Shown piece by piece: positions 26,821 through 35,285 of a stretch of 64,000 nt of DNA. The DNA is from Streptomyces sp. 135 (GTDB lineage Bacteria; Actinomycetota; Actinomycetes; Streptomycetales; Streptomycetaceae), in NCBI RefSeq assembly GCF_020026305.1, contig NZ_CP075691.1:3472001-3536000 (forward strand), written 5' to 3'. The notes beneath the pieces are model-generated. The model did not search any database. It had not been told where the DNA came from and worked only from the letters and a program-made list of their open reading frames with translations. The position numbers and the translations under genes were made by a program. Positions within the stretch are counted from its first letter, which is position 1. Every line of letters begins with the position of its first letter.

Positions 26821-26934
26821 TCAGGGCCAGGCCGCGTCCAGGCGTCCGTGGAGGTCCGGGAGCCGCTCCGGAGTTCCTGACGCCGACAACCACCAATGTG
26901 CCGGAGCAGTGTTAAGCGGGTGCTGCGCCGACAT
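26821..26934 (-). CDS. Possible small ORF, 37 residues
   Basis: ATG to TGA on the minus strand, encoding MSAQHPLNTAPAHWWLSASG followed by TPERLPDLHGRLDAAWP. It lies 84 bases downstream of the cystathionine beta-synthase gene on the same strand. Codon choice in the second half is Streptomyces-like, but no ribosome site is seen. The aromatic WW and the tidy C-terminus look protein-like. Support is limited. Confidence 0.3.
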   Translation of the reverse strand: MSAQHPLNTAPAHWWLSASGTPERLPDLHGRLDAAWP

Positions 26935-27018
26935 GTCGCACGCGTACCACTTCCGCGAAGTCCGGCCGACGGCGGTCACCCGCCGCGGCCTGCCGCCCCT
27001 CCTGCCCTCTCCTGCTCT

Positions 27019-28410
27019 CTACTGCCCCTGCTGCTCCGCGAGGAACGCCAGCAGGTCCTGGCGGCTGACGACGCCCGTCGGCTTGCCCTCGACCAGGACG
27101 ATCGCCGCGTCCGCGCCGCCGAGCACCGACATCAGGTCGGCCACCGGCTCACCGGAGCCGACCTGCGGCAGCGGGTCCGACATGTGCTTCTCCAGCGGGT
27201 CGCCGAGCGAGGCGCGCTGCGTGAACAGGGCGTCGAGCAGCTCGCGTTCGACGACGGAGCCGATGACCTCGGCGGCCATCACGTCGGGGTGACCGGCGCC
27301 CGGCTTCACGATCGGCATCTGCGAGACGCCGTACTCGCGCAGCACCTCGATGGCCTCGCCGACGGTCTCCTCGGGGTGCATGTGCACCAGCGAGGGCAGC
27401 GCGCCGCCTTCCTTGCGGCGCAGCACGTCGCCGACGCGCGGCGCGTCCCCGGCCTGCTCGAGGAAGCCGTAGTCGTTCATCCACTCGTCGCTGAAGATCT
27501 TGCTCATGTAGCCGCGTCCGGAGTCGGGCAGCAGCACGACGACGACGTCGTCCGGGCCGAGCCGCTCCGCGACCCGCAGCGCCGCGACGACCGCCATGCC
27601 GCAGGAGCCGCCGACGAGCAGGCCCTCCTCCTTGGCCAGGCGCCGCGTCATCTGGAAGGAGTCCTTGTCGGACACCGCGATGATCTCGTCCGTCACGTGC
27701 CGGTCGTACGCCGTCGGCCAGAAGTCCTCACCGACGCCCTCGACGAGGTACGGCCGCCCGGAGCCGCCGGAGTACACGGACCCCTCGGGGTCGGCGCCGA
27801 CGACCTTCACGCGGCCGCCGGAGACCTCCTTGAGGTAGTTGCCCGTGCCGGAGATGGTGCCGCCGGTCCCGATGCCCGTGACGAAGTGGGTGATCTTCCC
27901 TTCCGTCTGCTCCCACAGCTCGGGGCCGGTGGAGTGGTAGTGGGAGAGGGGGTTGTTCGGGTTGCTGTACTGGTCGGGCTTCCAGGCGCCGGGCGTCTCG
28001 CATACGAGGCGGTCGGAGACGTTGTAGTACGAATCCGGGTGCTCGGGATCGACGGCGGTCGGGCAGACCACCACGTCGGCGCCGTACGCGCGCAGCACGT
28101 TGATCTTGTCGAGGGACACCTTGTCCGGGCAGACGAAGATGCACTTGTAGCCCTTCTGCTGGGCCACGATGGCGAGCCCGACGCCGGTGTTGCCGGACGT
28201 CGGCTCGACGATGGTCCCGCCGGGCTGCAGCTCCCCGCTCTGCTCGGCCGCCTCGATCATGCGCAGGGCGATGCGGTCCTTCACGGACCCGCCGGGGTTG
28301 AAGTACTCGACCTTGGCCAGGACGGTCGCCTGGATCCCCGCGGTCACGTTGTTGAGCCTCACGAGCGGGGTGTTGCCGACGAGGCTGATCATCGAGTCGT
28401 GGAATTGCAC
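27019..28410 (-). CDS. Cystathionine beta-synthase
   Basis: A 463-residue fold-type II PLP enzyme that condenses serine and homocysteine to cystathionine. Lys44 in NPGGSVKDRIALRM binds PLP, and EPTSGNTGVGLA is the substrate/phosphate loop. The C-terminal 130 residues contain two CBS domains (LVHMHPEETVGEAIEVL and PQVGSGEPVADLMSVLGG regions), which separates it from plain cysteine synthase. The GTG start has GGAG six bases upstream. There is no heme-binding N-terminal extension as in animal enzymes. The gene stands alone. Confidence 0.94.
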   Translation of the reverse strand: MQFHDSMISLVGNTPLVRLNNVTAGIQATVLAKVEYFNPGGSVKDRIALRMIEAAEQSGELQPGGTIVEPTSGNTGVGLAIVAQQKGYKCIFVCPDKVSLDKINVLRAYGADVVVCPTAVDPEHPDSYYNVSDRLVCETPGAWKPDQYSNPNNPLSHYHSTGPELWEQTEGKITHFVTGIGTGGTISGTGNYLKEVSGGRVKVVGADPEGSVYSGGSGRPYLVEGVGEDFWPTAYDRHVTDEIIAVSDKDSFQMTRRLAKEEGLLVGGSCGMAVVAALRVAERLGPDDVVVVLLPDSGRGYMSKIFSDEWMNDYGFLEQAGDAPRVGDVLRRKEGGALPSLVHMHPEETVGEAIEVLREYGVSQMPIVKPGAGHPDVMAAEVIGSVVERELLDALFTQRASLGDPLEKHMSDPLPQVGSGEPVADLMSVLGGADAAIVLVEGKPTGVVSRQDLLAFLAEQQGQ

Positions 28411-28572
28411 CGTTGTCTCCGGGCTGCGATGTAGTGCGACGAATTGGTGCGGTCAGCCTAAGGCTCCGCCTCATCCGTTCACCTCCGCTCGCGATTGGCC
28501 GACCGTGCTTACGGGGCAATGACTGGATGTACGGCTGTACGGCGATTCGGCTGGAGGAGGTGGCTGCGGGGC

Positions 28573-29595
28573 ATGTCGCGGGCGAGGGTGGCACGGCGGA
28601 TCGCCGCGGGGGCGGCGTACGGCGGCGGAGGCATCGGGCTGATCGGGGCCGCGACGATCGGCGTGGTCCTTGCCGAGGTGCAGCTGGCGAAGCGGACCGT
28701 GGGCGGCGGGGCGCATACGGCTCCGCCCCGGGCCGACGGCCGCTACGGCAGGTCGTACGCGGAGAACTCCGGCCGTTCCGACTGGTCCGAACCGGTACGG
28801 TTCGCGATGCTCGGCGACTCCACGGCGGCGGGGCAGGGCGTGCACCGGGCCAGGCAGACGCCCGGGGCGCTGCTCGCCGCCGGACTCTCGGCGGTGGCGG
28901 AGCGGCCCGTCGACCTGCGGAACGTGGCGCTGCCCGGCGCCCAGTCGGACGACCTGGACCGGCAGGTGACGCTGGTCCTCTCCGACCCGTCGTGGCTGCC
29001 GGACGTCTGCGTCATCATGATCGGCGCGAATGACGTGACGCACCGGATGCCGCCGACGCGGTCGGTGCGGCACCTCTCCTCGGCGGTGCGGCGGCTGCGG
29101 ACGGCGGGGGCGGAGGTGGTGGTCGGCACGTGCCCCGATCTCGGCACGGTGGAGAACGTCTACCAGCCCTTGCGGTGGCTGGCGCGCCGGGTCTCGCGGC
29201 AGCTGGCCGCGGCGCAGACGATCGGGGTGGTCGAGCAGGGCGGGCGGACGGTGTCGCTGGGTGATCTGCTCGGCCCGGAGTTCGCGGCGAACCCCCGGGA
29301 GCTGTTCGGTCCCGACAACTACCACCCCTCGGCGGAGGGGTACGCGACGGCGGCCATGGCGATGCTTCCCACGCTCTGCGCGGCGCTCGGCCTGTGGCCC
29401 GAGGAGGAGCGTCCCGACATCTCGCGGCGCGAGGGTTTCCTGCCGGTGGCCCGGGCGGCGGCCCAGGCGGCGGCGGAGGGCGGCACGGAGGTCACCGCGG
29501 CGATGCCGGCGGGCCCCCGAGGGCCGTGGGCCCTCCTCAAGCGCCGCCGCCGACGCCGCATCCACGCCCCGGAGCCGTCTCCGCTGCCGCGGTGA
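28573..29595 (+). CDS. SGNH/GDSL hydrolase, membrane-anchored
   Basis: A 340-residue protein with an N-terminal membrane segment (AAYGGGGIGLIGAATIGVVLAEV, about residues 14-36) followed by an SGNH hydrolase domain. Block I is FAMLGDSTAAGQG with the catalytic Ser, block III is MIGANDVTHR, and block V is DNYHPSAEG with the Asp/His pair. It should act outside the membrane as an esterase or lipase. An ATG at 28519 is an alternative start; I prefer 28573, where the coding pattern begins. The C-terminal 80 residues are Ala/Arg-rich. It is divergent from the cystathionine beta-synthase gene. Confidence 0.85.
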   Translation: MSRARVARRIAAGAAYGGGGIGLIGAATIGVVLAEVQLAKRTVGGGAHTAPPRADGRYGRSYAENSGRSDWSEPVRFAMLGDSTAAGQGVHRARQTPGALLAAGLSAVAERPVDLRNVALPGAQSDDLDRQVTLVLSDPSWLPDVCVIMIGANDVTHRMPPTRSVRHLSSAVRRLRTAGAEVVVGTCPDLGTVENVYQPLRWLARRVSRQLAAAQTIGVVEQGGRTVSLGDLLGPEFAANPRELFGPDNYHPSAEGYATAAMAMLPTLCAALGLWPEEERPDISRREGFLPVARAAAQAAAEGGTEVTAAMPAGPRGPWALLKRRRRRRIHAPEPSPLPR

Positions 29596-29898
29596 GCGAG
29601 GGCGGGGTGCGTCTCTCGCCGCGGGCCGGTGGGGGCTGGCCGCGCAGTTCCCCGCGCCCCTAAAGGGGCACACCCAACACCGCCCTCGCCCCCGCCCCGC
29701 CAGGGGCGCGGGGAACTGCGCGCCCGGCCACAACCCACCCGCACCAGAACACGCACCCCCTCCCGCCCAGGGCCCCGCGGCCTGAGCAACCGCTTAGAAA
29801 TGCGTCCCTCGTCACAGTCCCCACCCCCTGACGATCACCTCTACGTGCAGGTAACTTCCCAAGGAGTCCTGCCCCTCCCTCGCCACTGGAGCGCCGTG
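29596..29898. other. Intergenic region with repeat pair
   Basis: The 303-base gap between the SGNH and thiolase genes is dominated by the inverted pair of the dispersed 20-bp repeat at 29642-29721. After it come about 110 bases leading to the thiolase, with no clear -35/-10 pair that I can support. Confidence 0.6.
29642..29721. repeat. Inverted pair of a dispersed 20-bp repeat, likely terminator
   Basis: GCGCAGTTCCCCGCGCCCCT (29642-29661) and its exact reverse complement (29702-29721) flank 40 bases. A small inner hairpin (GCCCCTAAAGGGGC) also forms. Single copies occur at 39587 and 63967. I recognise this as a common intergenic repeat of Streptomyces. Here it probably ends the SGNH transcript. 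Confidence 0.85.
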
Positions 29899-31119
29899 AT
29901 GCCCGAAGCCGTGATCGTCTCCACCGCCCGCACCCCGATCGGCCGCGCCTTCAAGGGCTCACTGAAGGATCTGCGCCCGGACGACCTGACCGCCACGATC
30001 ATCGAGGCCGCCCTCGCCAAGGTCCCCGAGCTGGACCCGAAGGACATCGACGACCTGATGCTCGGCTGCGGCCTCCCCGGCGGCGAGCAGGGCCACAACC
30101 TCGGCCGCATCGTCGCCGTGCAGATGGGCATGGACCACCTGCCCGGCTGCACCGTCACCCGCTACTGCTCCTCCTCCCTCCAGACGAGCCGCATGGCCCT
30201 GCACGCCATCAAGGCGGGCGAGGGCGACGTCTTCATCTCGGCGGGCGTGGAGATGGTGTCGCGCAGCGTCAAGGGCACCAGCGACGGCCTTCCCGACACC
30301 CACAACCCCCTCTTCGCCGACGCCGAGGCCCGCACCGCGGCCCGCGCCGAGCAGACCGGCACCGACTGGCACGACCCGCGCGAGGACGGCCTGATCCCGG
30401 ACGCGTACATCGCGATGGGCCAGACCGCCGAGAACCTCGCCCGCGCCAAGGGCGTCACCCGCCAGGACATGGACGAGTTCGGCGTCCGCTCGCAGAACCT
30501 CGCCGAAGAGGCCATCAAGAACGGCTTCTGGGAGCGGGAGATCACCCCGGTCACCACCCCCGACGGCACGGTCGTCAGCAAGGACGACGGCCCGCGCGCC
30601 GGCGTCACGTACGAGGGCGTCCAGGGCCTCAAGCCCGTCTTCCGCCCCGACGGCATGGTCACCGCCGGCAACTGCTGCCCCCTGAACGACGGCGCCGCCG
30701 CCCTGGTGATCATGAGCGACACCAAGGCCCGCGAGCTGGGCCTGACCCCGCTCGCCCGCATCGTCTCCACCGGCGTCACCGGCCTGTCCCCCGAGATCAT
30801 GGGCCTCGGCCCGGTCGAGGCGTCGAAGCAGGCCCTGCGCCGCGCCGGACTCACCATCGACGACATCGACCTCGTCGAGATCAACGAGGCCTTCGCCGCC
30901 CAGGTGATCCCGAGCTACCGCGACCTGAACATCCCGCTCGACAAGCTGAACGTCAACGGCGGCGCCATCGCGGTCGGCCACCCCTTCGGCATGACGGGCG
31001 CCCGCATCACCGGCACGCTCATCAACTCCCTCCAGTTCCACGACAAGCAGTTCGGCCTGGAGACGATGTGCGTCGGCGGCGGCCAGGGCATGGCGATGGT
31101 CATCGAGCGCCTCAGCTGA
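29899..31119 (+). CDS. Acetyl-CoA C-acyltransferase (thiolase)
   Basis: A 406-residue thiolase. Catalytic Cys90 lies in VTRYCSSSLQT, the His in NVNGGAIAVGHPFGMTG and the second Cys in MCVGGGQGMAMV. The start MPEAVIVSTARTPIGRA is typical, with GGAG seven bases upstream. It cleaves 3-ketoacyl-CoA, or forms acetoacetyl-CoA in the reverse direction. Length and the QEGxG-free loop agree with degradative FadA-type enzymes. No FadB-like partner is adjacent. Confidence 0.94.
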   Translation: MPEAVIVSTARTPIGRAFKGSLKDLRPDDLTATIIEAALAKVPELDPKDIDDLMLGCGLPGGEQGHNLGRIVAVQMGMDHLPGCTVTRYCSSSLQTSRMALHAIKAGEGDVFISAGVEMVSRSVKGTSDGLPDTHNPLFADAEARTAARAEQTGTDWHDPREDGLIPDAYIAMGQTAENLARAKGVTRQDMDEFGVRSQNLAEEAIKNGFWEREITPVTTPDGTVVSKDDGPRAGVTYEGVQGLKPVFRPDGMVTAGNCCPLNDGAAALVIMSDTKARELGLTPLARIVSTGVTGLSPEIMGLGPVEASKQALRRAGLTIDDIDLVEINEAFAAQVIPSYRDLNIPLDKLNVNGGAIAVGHPFGMTGARITGTLINSLQFHDKQFGLETMCVGGGQGMAMVIERLS

Positions 31120-31194
31120 CCCCGAGAGCGCCCGAATCGCTGACGCAGAGTTCGCGCCCCTGACGCTCCGTCTCTGCATCATTCCGTGACCCAA

Positions 31195-31229
31195 TCTCCC
31201 CCAGGATGTGACCTATCTCCTGGGGGAGA
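31195..31229. terminator. Hairpin after the thiolase gene
   Basis: TCTCCCCCAGGA, 11 bases, TCCTGGGGGAGA: perfect 12-bp arms 75 bases beyond the thiolase stop. No T-run follows, as is usual in Streptomyces. Confidence 0.65.
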
Positions 31230-31377
31230 CGCATATGCCCAGGTCACAGGAGATCCATCCACCCCACCAGGCCCAAAGACCTGTCCATTTCGTGACGTTA
31301 TGCACTGACAGGTGGATCGTGCAGGCTTCAAGCTGATGTAGGAAGTCGGGGGTCGACTTGAAACCGGGAGTACGTCA

Positions 31378-32232
31378 GTGAGCGCCATGCCTCTTGCCTT
31401 GCTGCTCTCCACGGCCGCTGCCACGGCCGTGGGCGCCGCCGCCCTGCACGCCGTGCGCGGCCTGCGCAAGCAGCTCGCCGAGCTCGCCGAGCTCATCGTC
31501 CTGCGCACCGAGCCGGCCGACAGCCGTGCCGCCGACCGCCCGCACCCCACGGTGCCGGGCGCCCGCACCGCCGTGGACGCCGACGAGATACGCACGGCGG
31601 TGGCCGAGGCGCTCGCCGAGGAGCGGGAGCGGGAACTCGCCGAGGCCCGCGCCTTCTGGGCCGCCCAGGAAGCACGTGAGGACTCGGACGCGCCGACCCT
31701 GCTGCACGGCCTGCCGGGCATTCCCGACGGCATCGCCGACGAGCTGTTCCTGCCGCGCCAGGCCGACTTCACGGGTCTTGAGGCGGACAGCCTGGAGCCG
31801 GTGATCGAGCCCTTCGCCGATCCGTCCGCCGACGAATTCGCCGGGGACTCGCCGGAGTTGGCGGCGGCCCGCCGCCGGCACCCCTCGCACCCGGACTTCG
31901 TGCCGGTGCAGACGCCCGCCGCCGAGGGGTACGGCGACCACGAGCGCACCGTGGCCCGCCTCGAAGAGCTGGCCGGTGCCCGCACCGCCCTCGCCGACGT
32001 CCGCCCCGGCCCGCTGGGCACCCTGGACGTGTACGTCTTCGCGGACGGCACCACGCTCTGCATGACCCCGGGCCACCGCGAGACGGCGGAGCAGCTCGCG
32101 GGCGCCCTGCGCGAGGGCCACGCCCCGGTCCTGCTCGGCGGCTCCGGCATCTCGGGCGCCTACGCCCTGACCTTCGAATGCGGCACCGAGAACGTCTACA
32201 TCCTCGCCGACCGCGTCATCGCCTCCGTCTGA
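31378..32232 (+). CDS. Membrane-anchored hypothetical protein
   Basis: A 284-residue protein. An N-terminal hydrophobic segment (ALLLSTAAATAVGAAALHAV, about residues 5-24) serves as anchor or signal. A coiled-coil-like, Ala/Glu/Arg-rich stretch follows (about 70-105), and a compact C-terminal domain has strands such as GTLDVYVFADGTTLCMTPG and AYALTFECGTENVYILADR. The GTG start has GGGAG seven bases upstream. I recognise no named family. The tail domain looks folded and conserved-like. Confidence 0.75.
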   Translation: MSAMPLALLLSTAAATAVGAAALHAVRGLRKQLAELAELIVLRTEPADSRAADRPHPTVPGARTAVDADEIRTAVAEALAEERERELAEARAFWAAQEAREDSDAPTLLHGLPGIPDGIADELFLPRQADFTGLEADSLEPVIEPFADPSADEFAGDSPELAAARRRHPSHPDFVPVQTPAAEGYGDHERTVARLEELAGARTALADVRPGPLGTLDVYVFADGTTLCMTPGHRETAEQLAGALREGHAPVLLGGSGISGAYALTFECGTENVYILADRVIASV

Positions 32233-32260
32233 CGCGCTCCGCGCCGAGCCGGGGTTCTTC

Positions 32261-32513
32261 CTAGACCCCGGCCCGCTTCTGCGCCTCCTCCACGAGTTCG
32301 AGCACCCGCGCCAGTTCGGCCGGATCCTCCAGTACGAGGGCCAGATCCCGCCCCGCGACGGTGATCTGGTCGGCGGCGGCGAACATCCCCGCGTCCGGCA
32401 TCTCGCGCGGCGGGGCGCCGGGCCTGCGAGTGGCCTACGCTTCCCTGCGGCGCGGCCCGCAGGCGGTCGGCGAAATGGTCCACTGCGGCCGTCAAAGGCT
32501 TCGTATCGAGCAC
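32261..32513 (-). pseudogene. Small hypothetical gene, apparently degenerate
   Basis: From a GTG at 32513 the frame reads LDTKPLTAAVDHFADRLRAAP, a sensible N-terminus. Then it becomes low-complexity. In the next frame, starting near 32401, a sensible C-terminus appears: REMPDAGMFAAADQITVAGR and EDPAELARVLELVEEAQK, ending at TAG 32261. The two halves look like one small helical protein that has lost its middle and its frame. Family unknown. A sequencing error alone would not explain the apparent shortness of the middle. Confidence 0.4.
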
Positions 32514-32615
32514 CCCGCGACCTTATGTGCCTTTCCGGGACTGTTGCCAACGCCGACGGCCTCAGGCACGGTGGCGTGAAGGACGGAACACATCGCGACG
32601 CGTCCGGAGGCGCCG

Positions 32616-32831
32616 ATGTCACAAGTCTTCTCCGAGGAGACCCACCGCAACCTGATCGCCCGCATCCCCGAGTGCACCGGTCGTGAGATCTCCGACTGGC
32701 TGCGCGCCGTGGACGAAGGCCCTTCCCTCTTCCGCTTCGAGGAGAAGGTCAGCTGGCTGCGTGCCGAGCACAACCTCGCGTACGGCCATGCGAAAGCGAT
32801 GAGTACGACCCGGGCCGCCCGCACCCGCTGA
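32616..32831 (+). CDS. DUF4287 domain-containing protein
   Basis: A 71-residue protein consisting of one DUF4287 domain: THRNLIARIPECTGREISDWLRAVDEG and VSWLRAEHNLAYGHAKAM. The family is small, helical and widespread in actinobacteria, without known function. GGAGG lies five bases before the ATG. A strong terminator follows. Confidence 0.87.
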   Translation: MSQVFSEETHRNLIARIPECTGREISDWLRAVDEGPSLFRFEEKVSWLRAEHNLAYGHAKAMSTTRAARTR

Positions 32832-32863
32832 CCCCCAGCACCGCCCCGACCCGAGCCCGGCGA

Positions 32864-32889
32864 CCCGCGGACCGGTTCCGGTCCGCGGG
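32864..32889. terminator. Bidirectional hairpin terminator
   Basis: CCCGCGGACCGG-TT-CCGGTCCGCGGG, perfect 12-bp arms, between the convergent DUF4287 and Bax-inhibitor-1 genes. Confidence 0.85.
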
Positions 32890-32933
32890 CCCTTCGGGCG
32901 TTGTCCAGTTGTTCAACCGCTGAGCGGCCTGCC

Positions 32934-33827
32934 TCAGTCGTTGCCCTGAAGGATCGCGATCAGGCGCAGGAACTCGAGGTAGATCCAGACGAGCGTCATC
33001 GTCAGGCCGAACGCCGCGAGCCAGGCCTCGTCCTTCGGCGCGCCGTACGCGATGCCGTCCTCGACCTGCTTGAAGTCCAGGGCGAGGAAGCAGGCGCCGA
33101 GCAGGATGCCGACGATGCCGAAGACGATGCCGAGGCCGCCGCTGCGGAAGCCGAGGCCGTCACCGCCGCCGAAGACGGCGAACAGCAGGTTCACGGCGGT
33201 CAGCAGCAGGAAGCCCATCGCCGCGGCCATCACGAAGCCGTAGAAGCGACGGTTGACGCGGATCCAGCCCGCCTTGTACGCCACTAGGACGCCGACGAAG
33301 ACCGCCATCGTGCCGAGCACGGCCTGCATGGCCGCGCCGTCCGCGATGTGGTTGTCGACGACGCTGGAGATGACGCCGAGGAAGACGCCCTCCAGCGCGG
33401 CGTACGCCAGGATCAGCGCGGGCGAGGCCTTGCGCTTGAAGGCCTGCACCAGGCCGAGCACCATCGCGGCGAGACCGGCGCCGATCGCGATGCCGTACGA
33501 CTTGCCCATGTTGGCTTCGTCGACCGGCAGCAGCGCCCAGGCGAGCGCCGCCGTGACCAGCAGCGTGCCGAGCGTGGTGGCGGTGCGCATGACGACGTCG
33601 TCCATCGTCATGCGGCCCGCGGTGCTTACGGGCGCCTGGGGCACGCCGTGCTGCACGTCCTGCTGGGCGTACGGATTGGTGGCGTAGGGGTTGCCCTGCG
33701 CGTACGGGTTGCCCTGGGTCTGGGTCGCGGCTGCGGGTCCCCCGGCCTGCGGCTGCGCGCCGAAGCCGGCGTAGCCGTTGTCGCGGCTGAACCCCCGTCG
33801 CGAGAAGACCGGGTTGCTGCTCCTCAT
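32934..33827 (-). CDS. Bax inhibitor-1/YccA family membrane protein
   Basis: A 297-residue protein. The N-terminal 85 residues are Gly/Pro/Ala/Gln-rich with repeated NPYAQ/NPYAT units. They are followed by about seven hydrophobic helices of the UPF0005/BI-1 type (for instance LGTLLVTAALAWALLPV, LILAYAALEGVFLGVISSVV and GILLGACFLALDFKQVEDG, whose acidic end is conserved). The start at 33827 has GGAGGAG four bases upstream. Family members are pH-sensitive leak channels in some bacteria; the role here is unknown. Confidence 0.92.
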   Translation of the reverse strand: MRSSNPVFSRRGFSRDNGYAGFGAQPQAGGPAAATQTQGNPYAQGNPYATNPYAQQDVQHGVPQAPVSTAGRMTMDDVVMRTATTLGTLLVTAALAWALLPVDEANMGKSYGIAIGAGLAAMVLGLVQAFKRKASPALILAYAALEGVFLGVISSVVDNHIADGAAMQAVLGTMAVFVGVLVAYKAGWIRVNRRFYGFVMAAAMGFLLLTAVNLLFAVFGGGDGLGFRSGGLGIVFGIVGILLGACFLALDFKQVEDGIAYGAPKDEAWLAAFGLTMTLVWIYLEFLRLIAILQGND

Positions 33828-33893
33828 TTCACTCCTCCATGGCCACCGTGCGTGGCTTTGCCTCAAGAGTAATGCGTAGGCAAAAGGATGGTC

Positions 33894-35252
33894 CTAGTGC
33901 TTGGGGAGGATCTTTCCCCCTTCGTGACCGAGAACGCGCGGAGTGGCCCGCACTGTTCCCGGATCGGAATCGTTCCGCCGCACGAGTGGCACCAGCGAGA
34001 TGGCCGCCGCGCCGAGGACGGCGGCGACCGCGAAGGTGGTGAAGCCGAGCGAGGCGTTGCCGCCCGCGACCACCGCGCCGCCGAGCCATGGCCCGACGAC
34101 CGCGCCGGTGCGCCCGACGCCGGTGACCCAGCCAAGGCCGGTGGCGCGCTGCGCGGGACCGTAGACCGAGGGGGTCGCCGCGTACACCATGACCTGGGCG
34201 GAGAAGAGCCAGATGCCGGTGACGAAGACGACGGCGTAGGCGACACCGAGCGGCAGCTGCGCCTTGAGCAGGAAGGCGCCGCAGGCGGTGAGCAGGAACC
34301 AGACCGCCGAGACCTTGACGGCCCCGAAGCGGTCGGCGGTGCGTCCTGCGACGAGCATGCCGACGATGCCGCCCGCGTTGATCACCATCAGGAAGGTGAC
34401 GGAGGAGGACAGGGAGTAGCCGGAGGCCCGCATCAGCTCCGGGAGCCAGGTGGAGACGCCGTAGACGAGGAGGAGCCCGGCGAAGGAGGCGGTCCACAGC
34501 AGCGGGGTGGCCAGGCGCCGGCCGGGCGCGAAGAGCGCGGCGACGGCGGCGAAGCGGCCCCTCGCCCCGGCCTCGGGGGCTTCGGCGAGGATCGGGGACG
34601 GCAGGCGGTAACGGGCGGCGACCGCCTCGGCCTCGGCCGCGCGGCCCTTGGCGAGGAGCACCCCGGGCGATTCGGGCAGCCATGTGACGACGAGCGGGAC
34701 GGCGACGAGCGCGGGGATCACGCCGGTCCAGAAGACGACGCGCCAGCCGTGGTCCGGCCCGAGCGCGAGCCCGAGGCCCGTCGCCGCCATGCCGCCCGCG
34801 TGGTACGAGGTCATCATCAGGCCGGTGGCGAGCGCGGCCCTGCGCGGCGGCGCGAACTCGGCGACGATCGCGAGCCCGATCGGCATCAGCCCGCCGAGGC
34901 CGAGCCCGGAGACGAAGCGGCCGGCGCCGAAGAAGGCGGCGCTCGGCGCGAGCGCGCACAGCGCGGAGCCCAGCGAGAAGAGGACGACGCTGCCGGTCAC
35001 CATGGGCTTGCGCCCGGCCCAGTCGGTGAGGGTGCCGCAGCCGAGGGCGCCGATCAGCATGCCGAAGGTGGTCCAGGAGCCGATGGTCCCGGCGGTGGAG
35101 GTGCTGAAGCCGAAGCCCTCGTCGTCGAGGAGGTGCGGCATGACGGCGCCGTAGATGTTGACGTCCATGCCGTCGAAGAAGACGACGAGCCAGCACAGGG
35201 CGAGGACGGGTGCGACGGATCTGAAGGTGCGTTCGGGGGCGGGAGGGGTCAC
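33894..35252 (-). CDS. MFS transporter, aromatic acid:H+ symporter type (PcaK-like)
   Basis: A 452-residue protein with about twelve helices. The AAHS-type signature lies at the end of helix 1 (LVVFFDGMDVNIYGAVMP) with the membrane-embedded Asp, and TDWAGRKPM stands between helices 2 and 3. These carriers import 4-hydroxybenzoate, protocatechuate and related acids. The gene follows pobA in the same direction with a 33-base gap and is probably in its operon. The tandem IclR regulator on the other side completes a 4-hydroxybenzoate module. Confidence 0.9.
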   Translation of the reverse strand: MTPPAPERTFRSVAPVLALCWLVVFFDGMDVNIYGAVMPHLLDDEGFGFSTSTAGTIGSWTTFGMLIGALGCGTLTDWAGRKPMVTGSVVLFSLGSALCALAPSAAFFGAGRFVSGLGLGGLMPIGLAIVAEFAPPRRAALATGLMMTSYHAGGMAATGLGLALGPDHGWRVVFWTGVIPALVAVPLVVTWLPESPGVLLAKGRAAEAEAVAARYRLPSPILAEAPEAGARGRFAAVAALFAPGRRLATPLLWTASFAGLLLVYGVSTWLPELMRASGYSLSSSVTFLMVINAGGIVGMLVAGRTADRFGAVKVSAVWFLLTACGAFLLKAQLPLGVAYAVVFVTGIWLFSAQVMVYAATPSVYGPAQRATGLGWVTGVGRTGAVVGPWLGGAVVAGGNASLGFTTFAVAAVLGAAAISLVPLVRRNDSDPGTVRATPRVLGHEGGKILPKH

Positions 35253-35285
35253 GTTGCGCCTCTCTTCCTGCTGTGGCTCGTCGGA

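Noticed and set aside
31179..32150. Minus-strand 323-codon frame opposite the membrane-anchored protein
   Set aside because: Ser/Arg/Ala low-complexity shadow; the plus-strand frame has a ribosome site, signal anchor and sensible composition.
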